Below are positions 18,576 through 27,561 of a stretch of DNA of 64,000 nucleotides, piece by piece. Made by a program: the position numbers and the translations under genes. The notes beneath the pieces are model-generated. The model was given only the letters and a program-made list of their open reading frames with translations, did not search any database and was not told where the DNA came from. Source of the stretch: Agathobaculum sp. Marseille-P7918 (lineage in GTDB: Bacteria; Bacillota; Clostridia; Oscillospirales; Butyricicoccaceae); the NCBI RefSeq assembly GCF_900625105.1, contig NZ_UYYD01000005.1:75883-139882 (forward strand), written 5' to 3'. Within the stretch, counting starts at the first letter, position 1. Each line of letters begins with the position of its first letter.

Positions 18576-18956
18576 ATGGAACTGAAAATCTACAAATGCA
18601 TGCATTGCGGCAATATCATTGAAATGATCGACGATCACCATGTACCGGTGATGTGCTGCGGCGAGAAGATGAAGGAATTCAAGGCCGGCGAGACCGACGG
18701 CGCGTCGGAGAAGCATGTGCCGGTTGTAACGGTTGAGGGCGACGTTGTCCGTGCCAAGGTCGGCGAAGTCGCGCACCCGATGACCGAGGAGCATCACATC
18801 GCGTTCATCTGGCTGGTGACCGACAAGGGCGTACACCGCGCGGTACTCGACCACACGGGCGCACCCGAGGCGACGTTCCGTCTGGCGGACGGCGAAAAGG
18901 CCGAAGCGGTTTACGAATTCTGCAACCTGCACGGCCTGTGGAAGGCGACGCTGTAA
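18576..18956 (+). CDS. dfx: desulfoferrodoxin (superoxide reductase)
   Basis: 126 residues, the usual class I length. The N-terminal desulforedoxin centre uses Cys8, Cys11, Cys27 and Cys28. The catalytic Fe(His)4Cys centre uses the His residues in EKHVP, VAHPM, EEHHI and the C-x2-H of FCNLHGLW. It reduces superoxide to peroxide without making oxygen, a hallmark of strict anaerobes. AAAGGAGG is well placed before the ATG, and a strong terminator follows. Confidence 0.96.
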   Translation: MELKIYKCMHCGNIIEMIDDHHVPVMCCGEKMKEFKAGETDGASEKHVPVVTVEGDVVRAKVGEVAHPMTEEHHIAFIWLVTDKGVHRAVLDHTGAPEATFRLADGEKAEAVYEFCNLHGLWKATL

Positions 18957-18973
18957 GTTTTCCCTGCACAAAC

Positions 18974-19010
18974 AAAAAAGCGTGTTTCCGATTGGAAACA
19001 CGCTTTTTTT
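18974..19010. terminator. bidirectional terminator between dfx and citrate synthase
   Basis: AAGCGTGTTTCC-GATT-GGAAACACGCTT with A- and T-runs; serves both convergent genes. Confidence 0.9.
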
Positions 19011-19020
19011 ATTCGGTTTG

Positions 19021-20388
19021 TCAGCCGCGGTCGTCCAGATTGACGTATTCGACCGATTTGGCCAGCGGCTTGTAGGCCGGGCGGATGATCTTGCCGCCGG
19101 TCGTGACTTCCTCGAGCCGGTGGGCCATCCAGCCGACGATACGCGCCGTGGCAAACAGCGGCGTATACAGCGACCGGGGCAGGCCGAGCATTTTATAAAC
19201 AAAGCCGGAATACATATCCACATTGGCGCACATCGGCTTGTCGCTGCCCTTCTTCTCGGCAAAGATCGCGGGCGTCAGCTTTTCGACCAGCTCGATCAGG
19301 TCCATTTCCTCGGAAAAGCCAGTCTTTTCCGCCAGCGGACGCGCCGCCCGCTTGAGCGCCACCGCACGCGGGTCGCTCTTGGTGTAAATGGCGTGGCCCA
19401 TGCCGTAGATCAGGCCGGAACCGTCGCCCGCCTCACCGTCCAGGATCTTGCGCAGGTAATCGGCGACCTCGCCCTCGTCCTTCCAGTTGTGCAGATTTTC
19501 CTTCATCTCGTCAAACTGCTTGACGACGCGCAGGTTCGCGCCGCCGTGACGCGGGCCCTTGAGCGCGGAAACCGCCGCGGCGATCGCGGAATAGGTGTCC
19601 GTGCCCGAAGAGGAGGTCACGCGCACGGTAAATGAGGAGTTGTTGCCGCCGCCATGCTCGGCATGCAGGATCAGGCAGCGGTCGAGCAGCTTGGCCTCGT
19701 CGTCGTTATACTTGCCGTTCGGGCGCACCAGATGCAGGATGTTCTCCGCGGTCGAGCGGTCCGGGTCGGGCACATGCAGGAACATGGAGTCGCCGTCAAA
19801 ATAGCGGCGCTTGGCCTGATAGGCATGCGAAATGATGACCGGGAACTTGGCCATCAGGCTGATGCCCTGCCGCATGATGTTCTCAACCGTGGTTTCATCC
19901 GGGTTGGCGTCGTAGGAGTAAAGCGCAAGCGTCGCGCCCGCGAGCTTGTTCATAATGTCGCGGCTGGGCGCGCGCATGATCATATCCTCGGTGAAGTTAT
20001 CCGGCAGCGCACGCTCCAAGCCGATCGTGTGCTGGAACTCCGCCAGCTGGCGGCGGGTCGGCAGCTGGCCGCACATCAGCAGATAGCCGACCTCCTCGAA
20101 CCCGAAGCGGTCCTCCTTTTCCAGACCGTGGATCAGGTCGTATACATTATAACCGCGATAGGTCAGCCGGCCTTCGATCGGCTCGCGCTCGCCTTCGTTG
20201 AGTATGTAACCGTGTACGTTGCCCAACCGGCTCGCGCCGACCAGTACGCCCGTGCCGTCCGCATTGCGCAGGCCGCGCTTGATGCGGTAGCGGGAGTACA
20301 GCTCCGGCGGGATCTGGCTGTTCAGACGAAAGCTCTCACTGAGTTCATGCAGGAGCTCCTCTTTTACATAATTCGGCTGAATCGTCAT
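19021..20388 (-). CDS. citrate synthase
   Basis: 455 residues. Active-site residues are visible in ILHAEHGGGNNSSF (His), GPRHGGAN (His) and ANVDMYSGFVY (Asp). It condenses acetyl-CoA and oxaloacetate; in Clostridia this usually feeds 2-oxoglutarate and glutamate synthesis. The protein is about 20 residues longer at the N-terminus than the Bacillus enzymes, as is usual for the clostridial form. Monocistronic, with its own promoter. Confidence 0.96.
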   Translation of the reverse strand: MTIQPNYVKEELLHELSESFRLNSQIPPELYSRYRIKRGLRNADGTGVLVGASRLGNVHGYILNEGEREPIEGRLTYRGYNVYDLIHGLEKEDRFGFEEVGYLLMCGQLPTRRQLAEFQHTIGLERALPDNFTEDMIMRAPSRDIMNKLAGATLALYSYDANPDETTVENIMRQGISLMAKFPVIISHAYQAKRRYFDGDSMFLHVPDPDRSTAENILHLVRPNGKYNDDEAKLLDRCLILHAEHGGGNNSSFTVRVTSSSGTDTYSAIAAAVSALKGPRHGGANLRVVKQFDEMKENLHNWKDEGEVADYLRKILDGEAGDGSGLIYGMGHAIYTKSDPRAVALKRAARPLAEKTGFSEEMDLIELVEKLTPAIFAEKKGSDKPMCANVDMYSGFVYKMLGLPRSLYTPLFATARIVGWMAHRLEEVTTGGKIIRPAYKPLAKSVEYVNLDDRG

Positions 20389-20431
20389 CCGGCTATCCCC
20401 TTTCCTTCCTTACCATATCTTTATGAATAAT

Positions 20432-20460
20432 ATTGTACTCCTATCCTGCATCTATGTCAA
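20432..20460 (-). promoter_or_regulatory. sigma-A promoter of the citrate synthase gene
   Basis: TTGACA, 17 bases, TACAAT on the minus strand. The 145 bases between here and the next terminator show nothing else. Confidence 0.8.
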
Positions 20461-20605
20461 ATTTTGTTGCTGGTAAAACCCTACAAAAACGGGTTTTTAG
20501 CACTTTTTTCCGTTGTTCACTCTGCCTGTACGCAAGATTTTTCTTCTCGCTGTGCAAATGGTTTCCCAATTTGCCTTGCAAAAGCGACGGCGGGACAGCA
20601 AAACA

Positions 20606-20640
20606 AAAAAAATCACGGCCCTAAGCCGTGATTTTTTTGA
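20606..20640 (-). terminator. intrinsic terminator after the zinc-ribbon/TPR gene
   Basis: ATCACGGC-CCTAA-GCCGTGAT with A8 and T8 on its flanks; can act in both directions. Confidence 0.85.
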
Positions 20641-20653
20641 TTCCGGTTTGCTG

Positions 20654-21961
20654 TTACATCAGATCGAGCAGCTTGTAGCAGCGCGCCTTGGTGTAGCTCT
20701 GCTTGAAGCTGTAAGACGCCAGCTGGCCGGCCGTCTCGTCCGAGCTTTCCTTGGCTGCGTTGGCCGCGCCCGAGTCGCGTTCCTGCACCCACTGCTTGTA
20801 GCTCTCTTCCTCGGCGGCATACTGGTCCGCGTTGAGCACGGTCGCCAGATAGTCGTACATCTCGACCAGCAGGTTATCCCACGACTCGAACGAGCTTGCC
20901 GTCAGCGCCAGCTCATCCTCCTGCGTTGCGGCGGACGCGATTTGCAGATCGTTCTGCTCGAGCGCATCCATCTGGCTGCTGAAGTCCTGCTTCTGCTGAC
21001 TCTGCTGCTGCTGGGTTTCCTGCTGCTTCTGCTCGTCCTGCTGCGCCTGCGACAGCTGGTCGCGCAGATCGGAGAGCTGCTTTTTCTGGTCGGCGGTCAG
21101 CGTATCGTCCGCATCCAGCGAATCCAGCTTGCCCGCGGCCGCGTCATACTTCTTATCCGCCAGATAGCTCTGCACTTCCGCAAGATCCGAGGCAAACTCG
21201 TCGTCCGACTGCGCGGTCTGCGCCTGCTCGAGCAGGTCCTCGACCGCGTCGTACAGCGCAGAATCCGGGTCGGTCACGCGGTTTTGCAGCTGCTTGAGCA
21301 GCGCGATCGCTTCGGTGTACTGGCCGTTATCCACATACTGCTGTGCGGTCTGGTAATCCTGCAGCATCTGGATGGTCGAGTCGAGCGAGGACGGGTCCTT
21401 GGCCTCGGCCTGCGCGGCGAGGTAATACTCGAGCGCCTTGTCGAAATCGCCGCGGTTTAAGTACTTCTCGGCCAGCGTCAGGTTTTCGTCCGGCTGGCGG
21501 CTCATAAAGAACCACACACCGCCGCCGATCAGCGCGATGATCAGGATCACGACCACGGCGATCACCGCGCCCTTTTTGCCCTTGGAGGGCTTGCGGTACG
21601 GCTTATCGTCCGGATCGGGTTCGGAAAAATAGGTGGTGCGCGGCGCGCTCGGCGTGCCCGAGGCACGGCGCACAGGCGGCACATCGATGGGCGGCAGCTC
21701 CTCCGCCGTCGGGATATGCGGATCGGTCGCGGCGAACGGGTCGCCCGTGGTCACGCCATCGTCCGTCAGGCCGTCCGCGTGATGGTCTTCTTTCATGACC
21801 GCGTCAAAGGCCGAAAGATCGATCGGTCCTTTCAGTTCGTCCGGCAGCGAGGTAAAGACGGCGGTTTCATCGTTGACGCCTTCCTGCTCAACGACCGCGC
21901 CGCAGAATGGGCAGAACTTGCCCGCGATGGGCAGCTCCCTGCCGCAGTTCTTGCAAAGCAT
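20654..21961 (-). CDS. zinc-ribbon membrane protein with TPR-like, Gln-rich and LprI-like regions
   Basis: 435 residues. Order: a zinc ribbon (Cys-x2-Cys pairs CKNCGRE and CPFCGAV, residues 3-22), an acidic disordered stretch, a Lys-rich stop-transfer segment and one membrane helix (about 130-150), an outside region with TPR-like helices, a coiled, Gln-rich segment (about 300-330), and a C-terminus like the LprI/DUF1311 lysozyme-inhibitor domain. The start is chosen from AGAGGAGGAACC just before MLCKNCG. The function is unknown; the topology suggests the zinc ribbon inside and the repeats outside. Confidence 0.75.
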   Translation of the reverse strand: MLCKNCGRELPIAGKFCPFCGAVVEQEGVNDETAVFTSLPDELKGPIDLSAFDAVMKEDHHADGLTDDGVTTGDPFAATDPHIPTAEELPPIDVPPVRRASGTPSAPRTTYFSEPDPDDKPYRKPSKGKKGAVIAVVVILIIALIGGGVWFFMSRQPDENLTLAEKYLNRGDFDKALEYYLAAQAEAKDPSSLDSTIQMLQDYQTAQQYVDNGQYTEAIALLKQLQNRVTDPDSALYDAVEDLLEQAQTAQSDDEFASDLAEVQSYLADKKYDAAAGKLDSLDADDTLTADQKKQLSDLRDQLSQAQQDEQKQQETQQQQSQQKQDFSSQMDALEQNDLQIASAATQEDELALTASSFESWDNLLVEMYDYLATVLNADQYAAEEESYKQWVQERDSGAANAAKESSDETAGQLASYSFKQSYTKARCYKLLDLM

Positions 21962-22005
21962 GGATGGTTCCTCCTCTGAAAAATACAATATAACAATCCG
22001 ATAAT

Positions 22006-22034
22006 AGTATAACATGCGGAAAAGCGGTTGTAAA
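22006..22034 (-). promoter_or_regulatory. sigma-A promoter of the zinc-ribbon/TPR gene
   Basis: TTTACA, 17 bases, TATACT on the minus strand. Confidence 0.75.
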
Positions 22035-22137
22035 CCTTTGTGACGGGAACCAAACAGCCCGCTTTTCCGTTTTTACAGACAGGCGGGAAACCATGGAAAA
22101 AACAGGATTTGTATCGAAACTGAAACCGCGCTTTGGC

Positions 22138-22166
22138 TTGACAAGCCATAGCCCCGACCGTACAAT
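22138..22166 (+). promoter_or_regulatory. sigma-A promoter of the SLH/L,D-transpeptidase gene
   Basis: TTGACA, 17 bases, TACAAT. Confidence 0.82.
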
Positions 22167-22197
22167 AGAATTACTATCGAACAAGGGGGAGTAAACC

Positions 22198-24948
22198 TTG
22201 AAAAAACGTCTTTTCAGCAGCCTTTTGGCTGCTGTCATGTTACTGACCACCGCGTTTGCCGCGGGCGGTGACGTTACCGGCACGCAGCCGAAGGCCGCGT
22301 CCGATACGGTTTTGACCTTTGCGGTCACGCTGCCCGAGGGCACGGAGGCCATGACAAGCGAGCTGGCTGACCAGCTGCAAACCGTGCTCAGCCGCCGGCT
22401 CGAGCAGCTGGCGCTCGAAACCGCGACGGTCACCCTCGCGGAGGACAACGCCTCGATCACCGTCACTTTGCCCGCGGATGCGGACGTGCCGGACGATCTG
22501 GCCGCCTTCCTGACGCAGCCGAACGCGCTGTCCGTCACGGACACGGAAGACAAAATCAGCCTGACGAGCGCGGACATCACCGCCGCGGAAGCCGGCCAGA
22601 TGGCCGAAGGCGACGGCGGCGCGGCTTACATACAGCTGACCCCGTCCGACGACGCGCAGGCGGCGCTGGCCGAGCTGACCGAGGACGACACGCTGTCCGT
22701 CACACTGGACGGCGCGGCCATCGGCAAAACCGCGACCTATGACGCGGACGACGCCGCGCTGACCGTGACCGGCGGCTTGGATCTGGACACCGCCAAGCTG
22801 TACGTCGTGCGCATCACGGCGGGCACGCTGCCTGTCACGCTGACGCTGTCCGACGACGCCCAGACCGAACAGCCGGAAGAGCCGGTCGAACCCGCTTTCC
22901 CGGACATCGCGGGCCACTGGGCGGAAAAAGCACTCAACAAGGCCGTCGGCATGGGCCTGATCAAGGGTGTAGACGGCAAAATGCTGCCGGATGCCGCAGT
23001 CAAGCGCTCGGAAGCCATCGTTATGCTTAACCGCGCGCTCGGCGCGACCGTCACGGATGACACGAGCGGCCTTTCCGGCACGCCGGCCAACGCATGGTAT
23101 GTGGAGGACCTCGGCAAGGCCATCCATCTAGGCATGATCGACGCCAACGACAGCCGCAACTTCGACACCGCCGCCACCCGCGCGGAGGCGTTCGAATGGC
23201 TCGCCCGCGCCTTTGTCTTTGACCGCGCGGAAACCGGCGCGGATGAACTGAGCGTGTTCACCGACACCGCCTCCATGACCGCCGCGCAGCAGCGGGCGGC
23301 CGCCGCACTGGTCGCGGCGGGCGTGGTCAACGGCGTGACCGACACCACGCTTTCTCCGCAGACCAGCCTGACCCGTGCGCAGTTTGTCACCATGATTACG
23401 CGCATCGCGGATCAGATCATCGCCCCGCAGGAGGCGACCGAAGAAGAGCAAACCGAGGATGATGCCCAGACGCCGGCGGCTGTGCTGTCCGGCAATGCCA
23501 TCGTCGCCCTGTCCGAGGACACAGTCTCGGATGTGGAGATCACCGGCGACGTGATCTACGGCGCGGCAACGCAGAAGATCACGCTGGACGCGGTCACCGC
23601 GCATGACCGCATCGCGCTCAAGGGCGCGGAGCAGACCGAACTGAACGCGCGCAACGCCTGCACCATTTCCACGCTTGCGGTCGATCCCGCCGGCACCGCC
23701 GATATCACCCTGTCGGATAACTCCGGCGTGCAGACGCTGGTCATCGCCGGCAAGGGCGGCAAAGTTTCCTTCTCCGGCCAGGCGACCAACATCGAAATCA
23801 CCGCGTCCGGCCGCGAAATCGACCTGTCCGACATGGATGCTGAGATGATCACCGTCACCGGCAGCAGCAACACGATCGTAATGAACGGCTCGGTCGGCGC
23901 GGCGGCGGTCAACGGCGGCGCCAAGAACAATACGCTGACGCTCAACAAAGCGGTCGATACCCTGCTGGTCGCGGGCGTCGGCACCAAGGTGAACGGCCGT
24001 GGCAAGGCCGGCACGGTGGACATCCGCGCGGTGGACTGCGACGTATCTATCACCGCGGATTCCAAGGTTGAAAACATCGACTCCGGCCTGTCCGGCGTGA
24101 CGCTCTCGATGGGCGTGCCGACCAAGGTCAAGGCCGGCGGCTCGCTGGTGACGCAGGTCACGTTCCAGGGCGTGACCGAGCCCAAGATCTGCTCGGCGCA
24201 GTGGTACAAGAACGGCAAGGCCATGGCCAACTACAAAAACGACGACTTTGAGCTGACTTCGGACGCGGTTTCCCGCATCACGACCTATTTCACCTTCACC
24301 AAGGACATGGACACCAGCGTGACCATGGGCTTTAAGCTGACCTATGAGAACCCCTCGACCGGCGAGACCGAAGAGCTGTACGTCGAAAAGACCGTCCCGA
24401 TCGAGAATTACTCGGACGAGTGGTACTACCAGCGCGACGTCAACCGCATCCTGAATCTGGTTTCCTCGACCTATCGCGGCAACTATACCACGTCTTATGC
24501 GGTCAACAACGACTACAAGACCTATGAAAAGGAAGTCTGGGTCAACGCCAAGGGCTATTCGAGCCGCACCCAGTACCTCATCTGGATCAACCGTGCATAC
24601 CAGCACGTCAACGTATTCCAGGGCTCCAAGGGCAACTGGAAGCTCATCAAGTCCTTCCTCGTGGGCACGGGCGCGGCCTCCACGCCCACGCCGACCGGCC
24701 TGACGACGGTTTCCTACAAGTCCGCGGGCGGCTGGACGACCAGCACCTACACCGTGCGGCCGGTCGTCGGCTTCTACCCCGGCACGGGCTACGCGTTCCA
24801 CTCGCGTCTGTGCTATCCGGGCACGGACACCGAGTATGACTTCAGCGCAGGCTATCCGGTTTCGCACGGCTGCGTGCGCATGTACAAGAGCGATGTCAAG
24901 TGGATTTACAACAACATCCCGGTCGGCACAACCGTTGCAATTTTCTAA
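22198..24948 (+). CDS. secreted fusion: SecD P1-like domain, three SLH repeats, L,D-transpeptidase
   Basis: 916 residues from a TTG start with AGGGGGAG seven bases upstream. A signal peptide (KKRLFSSLLAAVMLLTTAFA) is followed by a region (about 30-225) that resembles the SecD periplasmic domain: LSRRLEQLALETATV, a TLPADADVPDDLAAFL segment, and a GGLDLDTAKLYVVRITAG block ending in TLPVTLTL. Three SLH repeats follow (about 233-285, 290-345, 355-403), then a Thr/Ser-rich beta region, and a C-terminal YkuD domain with His868, His890 and Cys892 in SHGCVRM. SLH repeats anchor proteins to the wall; YkuD makes 3-3 cross-links or attaches proteins. The SecD likeness is my reading by eye. Confidence 0.85.
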   Translation: MKKRLFSSLLAAVMLLTTAFAAGGDVTGTQPKAASDTVLTFAVTLPEGTEAMTSELADQLQTVLSRRLEQLALETATVTLAEDNASITVTLPADADVPDDLAAFLTQPNALSVTDTEDKISLTSADITAAEAGQMAEGDGGAAYIQLTPSDDAQAALAELTEDDTLSVTLDGAAIGKTATYDADDAALTVTGGLDLDTAKLYVVRITAGTLPVTLTLSDDAQTEQPEEPVEPAFPDIAGHWAEKALNKAVGMGLIKGVDGKMLPDAAVKRSEAIVMLNRALGATVTDDTSGLSGTPANAWYVEDLGKAIHLGMIDANDSRNFDTAATRAEAFEWLARAFVFDRAETGADELSVFTDTASMTAAQQRAAAALVAAGVVNGVTDTTLSPQTSLTRAQFVTMITRIADQIIAPQEATEEEQTEDDAQTPAAVLSGNAIVALSEDTVSDVEITGDVIYGAATQKITLDAVTAHDRIALKGAEQTELNARNACTISTLAVDPAGTADITLSDNSGVQTLVIAGKGGKVSFSGQATNIEITASGREIDLSDMDAEMITVTGSSNTIVMNGSVGAAAVNGGAKNNTLTLNKAVDTLLVAGVGTKVNGRGKAGTVDIRAVDCDVSITADSKVENIDSGLSGVTLSMGVPTKVKAGGSLVTQVTFQGVTEPKICSAQWYKNGKAMANYKNDDFELTSDAVSRITTYFTFTKDMDTSVTMGFKLTYENPSTGETEELYVEKTVPIENYSDEWYYQRDVNRILNLVSSTYRGNYTTSYAVNNDYKTYEKEVWVNAKGYSSRTQYLIWINRAYQHVNVFQGSKGNWKLIKSFLVGTGAASTPTPTGLTTVSYKSAGGWTTSTYTVRPVVGFYPGTGYAFHSRLCYPGTDTEYDFSAGYPVSHGCVRMYKSDVKWIYNNIPVGTTVAIF

Positions 24949-24956
24949 ACACAAAC

Positions 24957-24991
24957 AAAAAGGCTTGGAACTTCGGTTCCAAGCCTTTTTT
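24957..24991. terminator. bidirectional intrinsic terminator
   Basis: AGGCTTGGAAC-TTCG-GTTCCAAGCCT with A- and T-runs, between convergent genes. Confidence 0.88.
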
Positions 24992-24999
24992 CTGTCCAT

Positions 25000-26286
25000 T
25001 TACGTTTTTTTGCGCCGCAGGCTGCCGGCAAACAGCGCGATACCGGCGCACAGTGCGGTCAGAATCAGCAGGACGATCAACCCGCCGAGCTGGATGGTGA
25101 TATCCCCCACTGCGTATGGCTGCTGCGCAAATATCTCATAGTCGATGTCCAGCCATATCGCGGTGCTGGGCAGCCAAATCACGGCATCCACCGCCAGCAT
25201 AACTGCACTGACGAACGGCACGCGTCCATGCGTCACGCGCCACAGCACCAGCAGCACCAACAGCAGCACTGCCGCCGCGGCCGCGGCGTACAGCATGGCG
25301 TGATAGCCCGCCGCTTCGATCGCCAGCCCCATCTCGTCAACCTCGCTGATAGTCGGCTGCGGGTCGCCGAACTGCGGCATGCGCGCCAGCGCGGTCTGTG
25401 CACGCTGCCAGCCAATGACGCCCGCGCCGATGAGGCACGGCAGCGCGGGCAGCACCAGCGGCAGCAGCCGGAAGCGGGTTTCCATTGTCATGCGGCGGTA
25501 GGCCAGCGCGAACACCGCAACCAACACGAAGGCCAGCGGCGCAGCTACCATCGCGTAGAGCGGCAGCCATTGATGCAAACTGTTAATATTCACATCCATC
25601 ATGTCAAGTGCGATGCGGTAGCGGTCGATTTTTGTCACTTCATAGCCGTTGAGCATCCATCCAAACCGGTTGACCAACCCCCACATCAGCAGCTGAAATA
25701 CCCATATCACGCCGAATAGCCGGTCGGTTATGTACGCGCGGCAGCGGCTGACCGTCGTTTCCATCCCAAGCGCAGTAAAGCGGTCGCACTGCTTGTTGTG
25801 CCACACACGGAACGCGATATAGACAATCACCACGATCACCAGATTGCGCAGTATATTGGCCTGCCCGAACAGGCGGCCGGCGTACATCGTGGCGAGCAAG
25901 CACACCACCGCCGCGAGCAGCATTCTGTCGTCCGTGCTGCCCAGCCGGTCAGCCAGATAGTCCTGCGGCGGCAGGAACGCTTCGAGCGACGGTGCGCCGG
26001 TCTTGCCCTGCGGGCTGCCGCCGTCCGGCGGTGTGTCGTCCGGCGCGGCGCTGTCCTCCGGCGGTGGTTCTTCGCCGCGCGCCGCGCCCGCGAGCAATTC
26101 ATCCACCGTCAGGCCGAGGATCTGCGCGAGCGCCGGCAGCAGCGTCACCTCGGGGTAGCTTGCGCCGACCTCCCATTTGCTGACCGCCTTATCCGACACG
26201 AGCAGCCGTTCGGCCAGCTGCTTCTGTGTCAGCCCCAACGCTTTGCGCCTCTGCGCGATGAGCGCGCCCGTATTCCTTGCATCCAT
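25000..26286 (-). CDS. XRE-type transcription regulator with membrane domain
   Basis: 428 residues. An N-terminal HTH_3 domain (about 6-60, with LTQKQLAERLLVSDKAVSKWE) is followed by a Pro/Asp/Gly-rich linker and then six or more hydrophobic helices. This layout is common in Clostridia for membrane-bound XRE proteins of unknown signal. ATG is placed by AGGAGG eight bases upstream. No target genes are obvious next to it, though the region upstream is short (110 bases) and shared with the phosphatase-acetyltransferase gene's end. Confidence 0.85.
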   Translation of the reverse strand: MDARNTGALIAQRRKALGLTQKQLAERLLVSDKAVSKWEVGASYPEVTLLPALAQILGLTVDELLAGAARGEEPPPEDSAAPDDTPPDGGSPQGKTGAPSLEAFLPPQDYLADRLGSTDDRMLLAAVVCLLATMYAGRLFGQANILRNLVIVVIVYIAFRVWHNKQCDRFTALGMETTVSRCRAYITDRLFGVIWVFQLLMWGLVNRFGWMLNGYEVTKIDRYRIALDMMDVNINSLHQWLPLYAMVAAPLAFVLVAVFALAYRRMTMETRFRLLPLVLPALPCLIGAGVIGWQRAQTALARMPQFGDPQPTISEVDEMGLAIEAAGYHAMLYAAAAAAVLLLVLLVLWRVTHGRVPFVSAVMLAVDAVIWLPSTAIWLDIDYEIFAQQPYAVGDITIQLGGLIVLLILTALCAGIALFAGSLRRKKT

Positions 26287-26396
26287 GTTCCCCACCTCCT
26301 TTGTGTGCTTTCAGCATAGCAGAAAGCCGCCCCTGCGGCAACCGACAGACGGAAGAAGGGCGCTCTACCAGCGGTAGAATGCCCTTCCAAAGTGCG

Positions 26397-27557
26397 TCAG
26401 TCGATGCAGATTCTCTTGAACATGCGGTAATGCAGGCCGTTTTCGTCCCGATATTCACCGCGCTGCTCGAACGCGAATTTGTGGTAGAAGCCCTGCGCGC
26501 GGGCGTTCTCCGACGCAACATGCGCGCATAAGTAATCCTTCCCCAGCATGCGGTACACGCTGATCGCCTGCCCCAAGATCTGCCCGCTCAGGCCGTGGCC
26601 GCGGTAATCTTTGTCGATGCAGAACCCGCCGACCAGTCCCACGCCCGGCTCGTCGTCGTACCACGTTTTGAGGTAGACAAGCGCGACCGGCGTTTCGTCT
26701 TCCAGACAACCGAAGCAGCACGAGCGCGGGCTGACGCGCTGCGCGCGCATCACGTCCGCGAGCAGCGCCGCGGGGTCGAGTCCCGCGTCTGTGCCGTAGG
26801 CATTGCGGTGCAGCTCACGCATGAACGCGACGATTTTAGCGGCGTCGCCCTCATCCATCGGGTCGGCACGGCGGAAATACAGCTGCGGCGTGTTCGGCAC
26901 GCCCTTGTTGTCCGTCCAGCCGATGGACGCAAAGGTGGACAGCTCCTGCGGCAGGTGCGACGCGTCGTTTTCGTATACGACGTCGATGTGTCCTGCCTCG
27001 TCAAACTCGAATTTGGCCACGCAGGTGTTGTCGCCCCAGCCGATTTCGCCCATCTGCTCGGGCGCAAAGCCGTGCGCGATGGTCAGCGCGCCGCGAATGG
27101 CCGAGCCGTGGGTCACAACCGCGATCGTTTTGCCCTCGTTCTCCGCAGCCAGCCGCCTTACGCCGTCCAGCATGCGCCGGCCGGCCTGCATGACGCTCTC
27201 GCCGTGCGGCGGCACCGCGTCCCACGGGCGCGCGCGCCAGACCGCGTATTCCTCCGGCCAGATGCGCGGCAGCTCGGCCCACGGCAGGTCTTCCCAGTCG
27301 CCCATGTCGATCTCACGCAGCACCGGGCGGATTTCGACGTTCAAGCCGTGCGGCGCGGCGACCGCCTTTGCCGTCGTGCGTGCGCGGAACAGGTTGGACG
27401 CATAAACCGCGTCGAGCGGCACATTCTCAAACCGTTTTGCCAGATACGGCAGCTGCTGGTACGCGCGGGGCGTGAGCAGGCTGTCGTACTGCCCGTGGCA
27501 GCGGCGATAGACGTTGCCCTCGGCCTCCGCGTGGCGGATGAGGTAAACCGTGGTCAT
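26397..27557 (-). CDS. histidine phosphatase - GNAT acetyltransferase fusion
   Basis: 386 residues. The N-terminal half is a phosphoglycerate-mutase-like phosphatase with the RHAE motif at residues 8-11 and the second catalytic His in VVTHGSAIRG. The C-terminal half (about 230-385) is a GNAT domain with the acetyl-CoA loop DKDYRGHGLSGQILGQA. Both active sites look intact. The gene lies 4 bases from the end of pyrD on the same strand, so it could be the last gene of the pyrK-pyrD transcript. Substrates unknown. Confidence 0.88.
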   Translation of the reverse strand: MTTVYLIRHAEAEGNVYRRCHGQYDSLLTPRAYQQLPYLAKRFENVPLDAVYASNLFRARTTAKAVAAPHGLNVEIRPVLREIDMGDWEDLPWAELPRIWPEEYAVWRARPWDAVPPHGESVMQAGRRMLDGVRRLAAENEGKTIAVVTHGSAIRGALTIAHGFAPEQMGEIGWGDNTCVAKFEFDEAGHIDVVYENDASHLPQELSTFASIGWTDNKGVPNTPQLYFRRADPMDEGDAAKIVAFMRELHRNAYGTDAGLDPAALLADVMRAQRVSPRSCCFGCLEDETPVALVYLKTWYDDEPGVGLVGGFCIDKDYRGHGLSGQILGQAISVYRMLGKDYLCAHVASENARAQGFYHKFAFEQRGEYRDENGLHYRMFKRICID

Positions 27558-27561
27558 GCTG

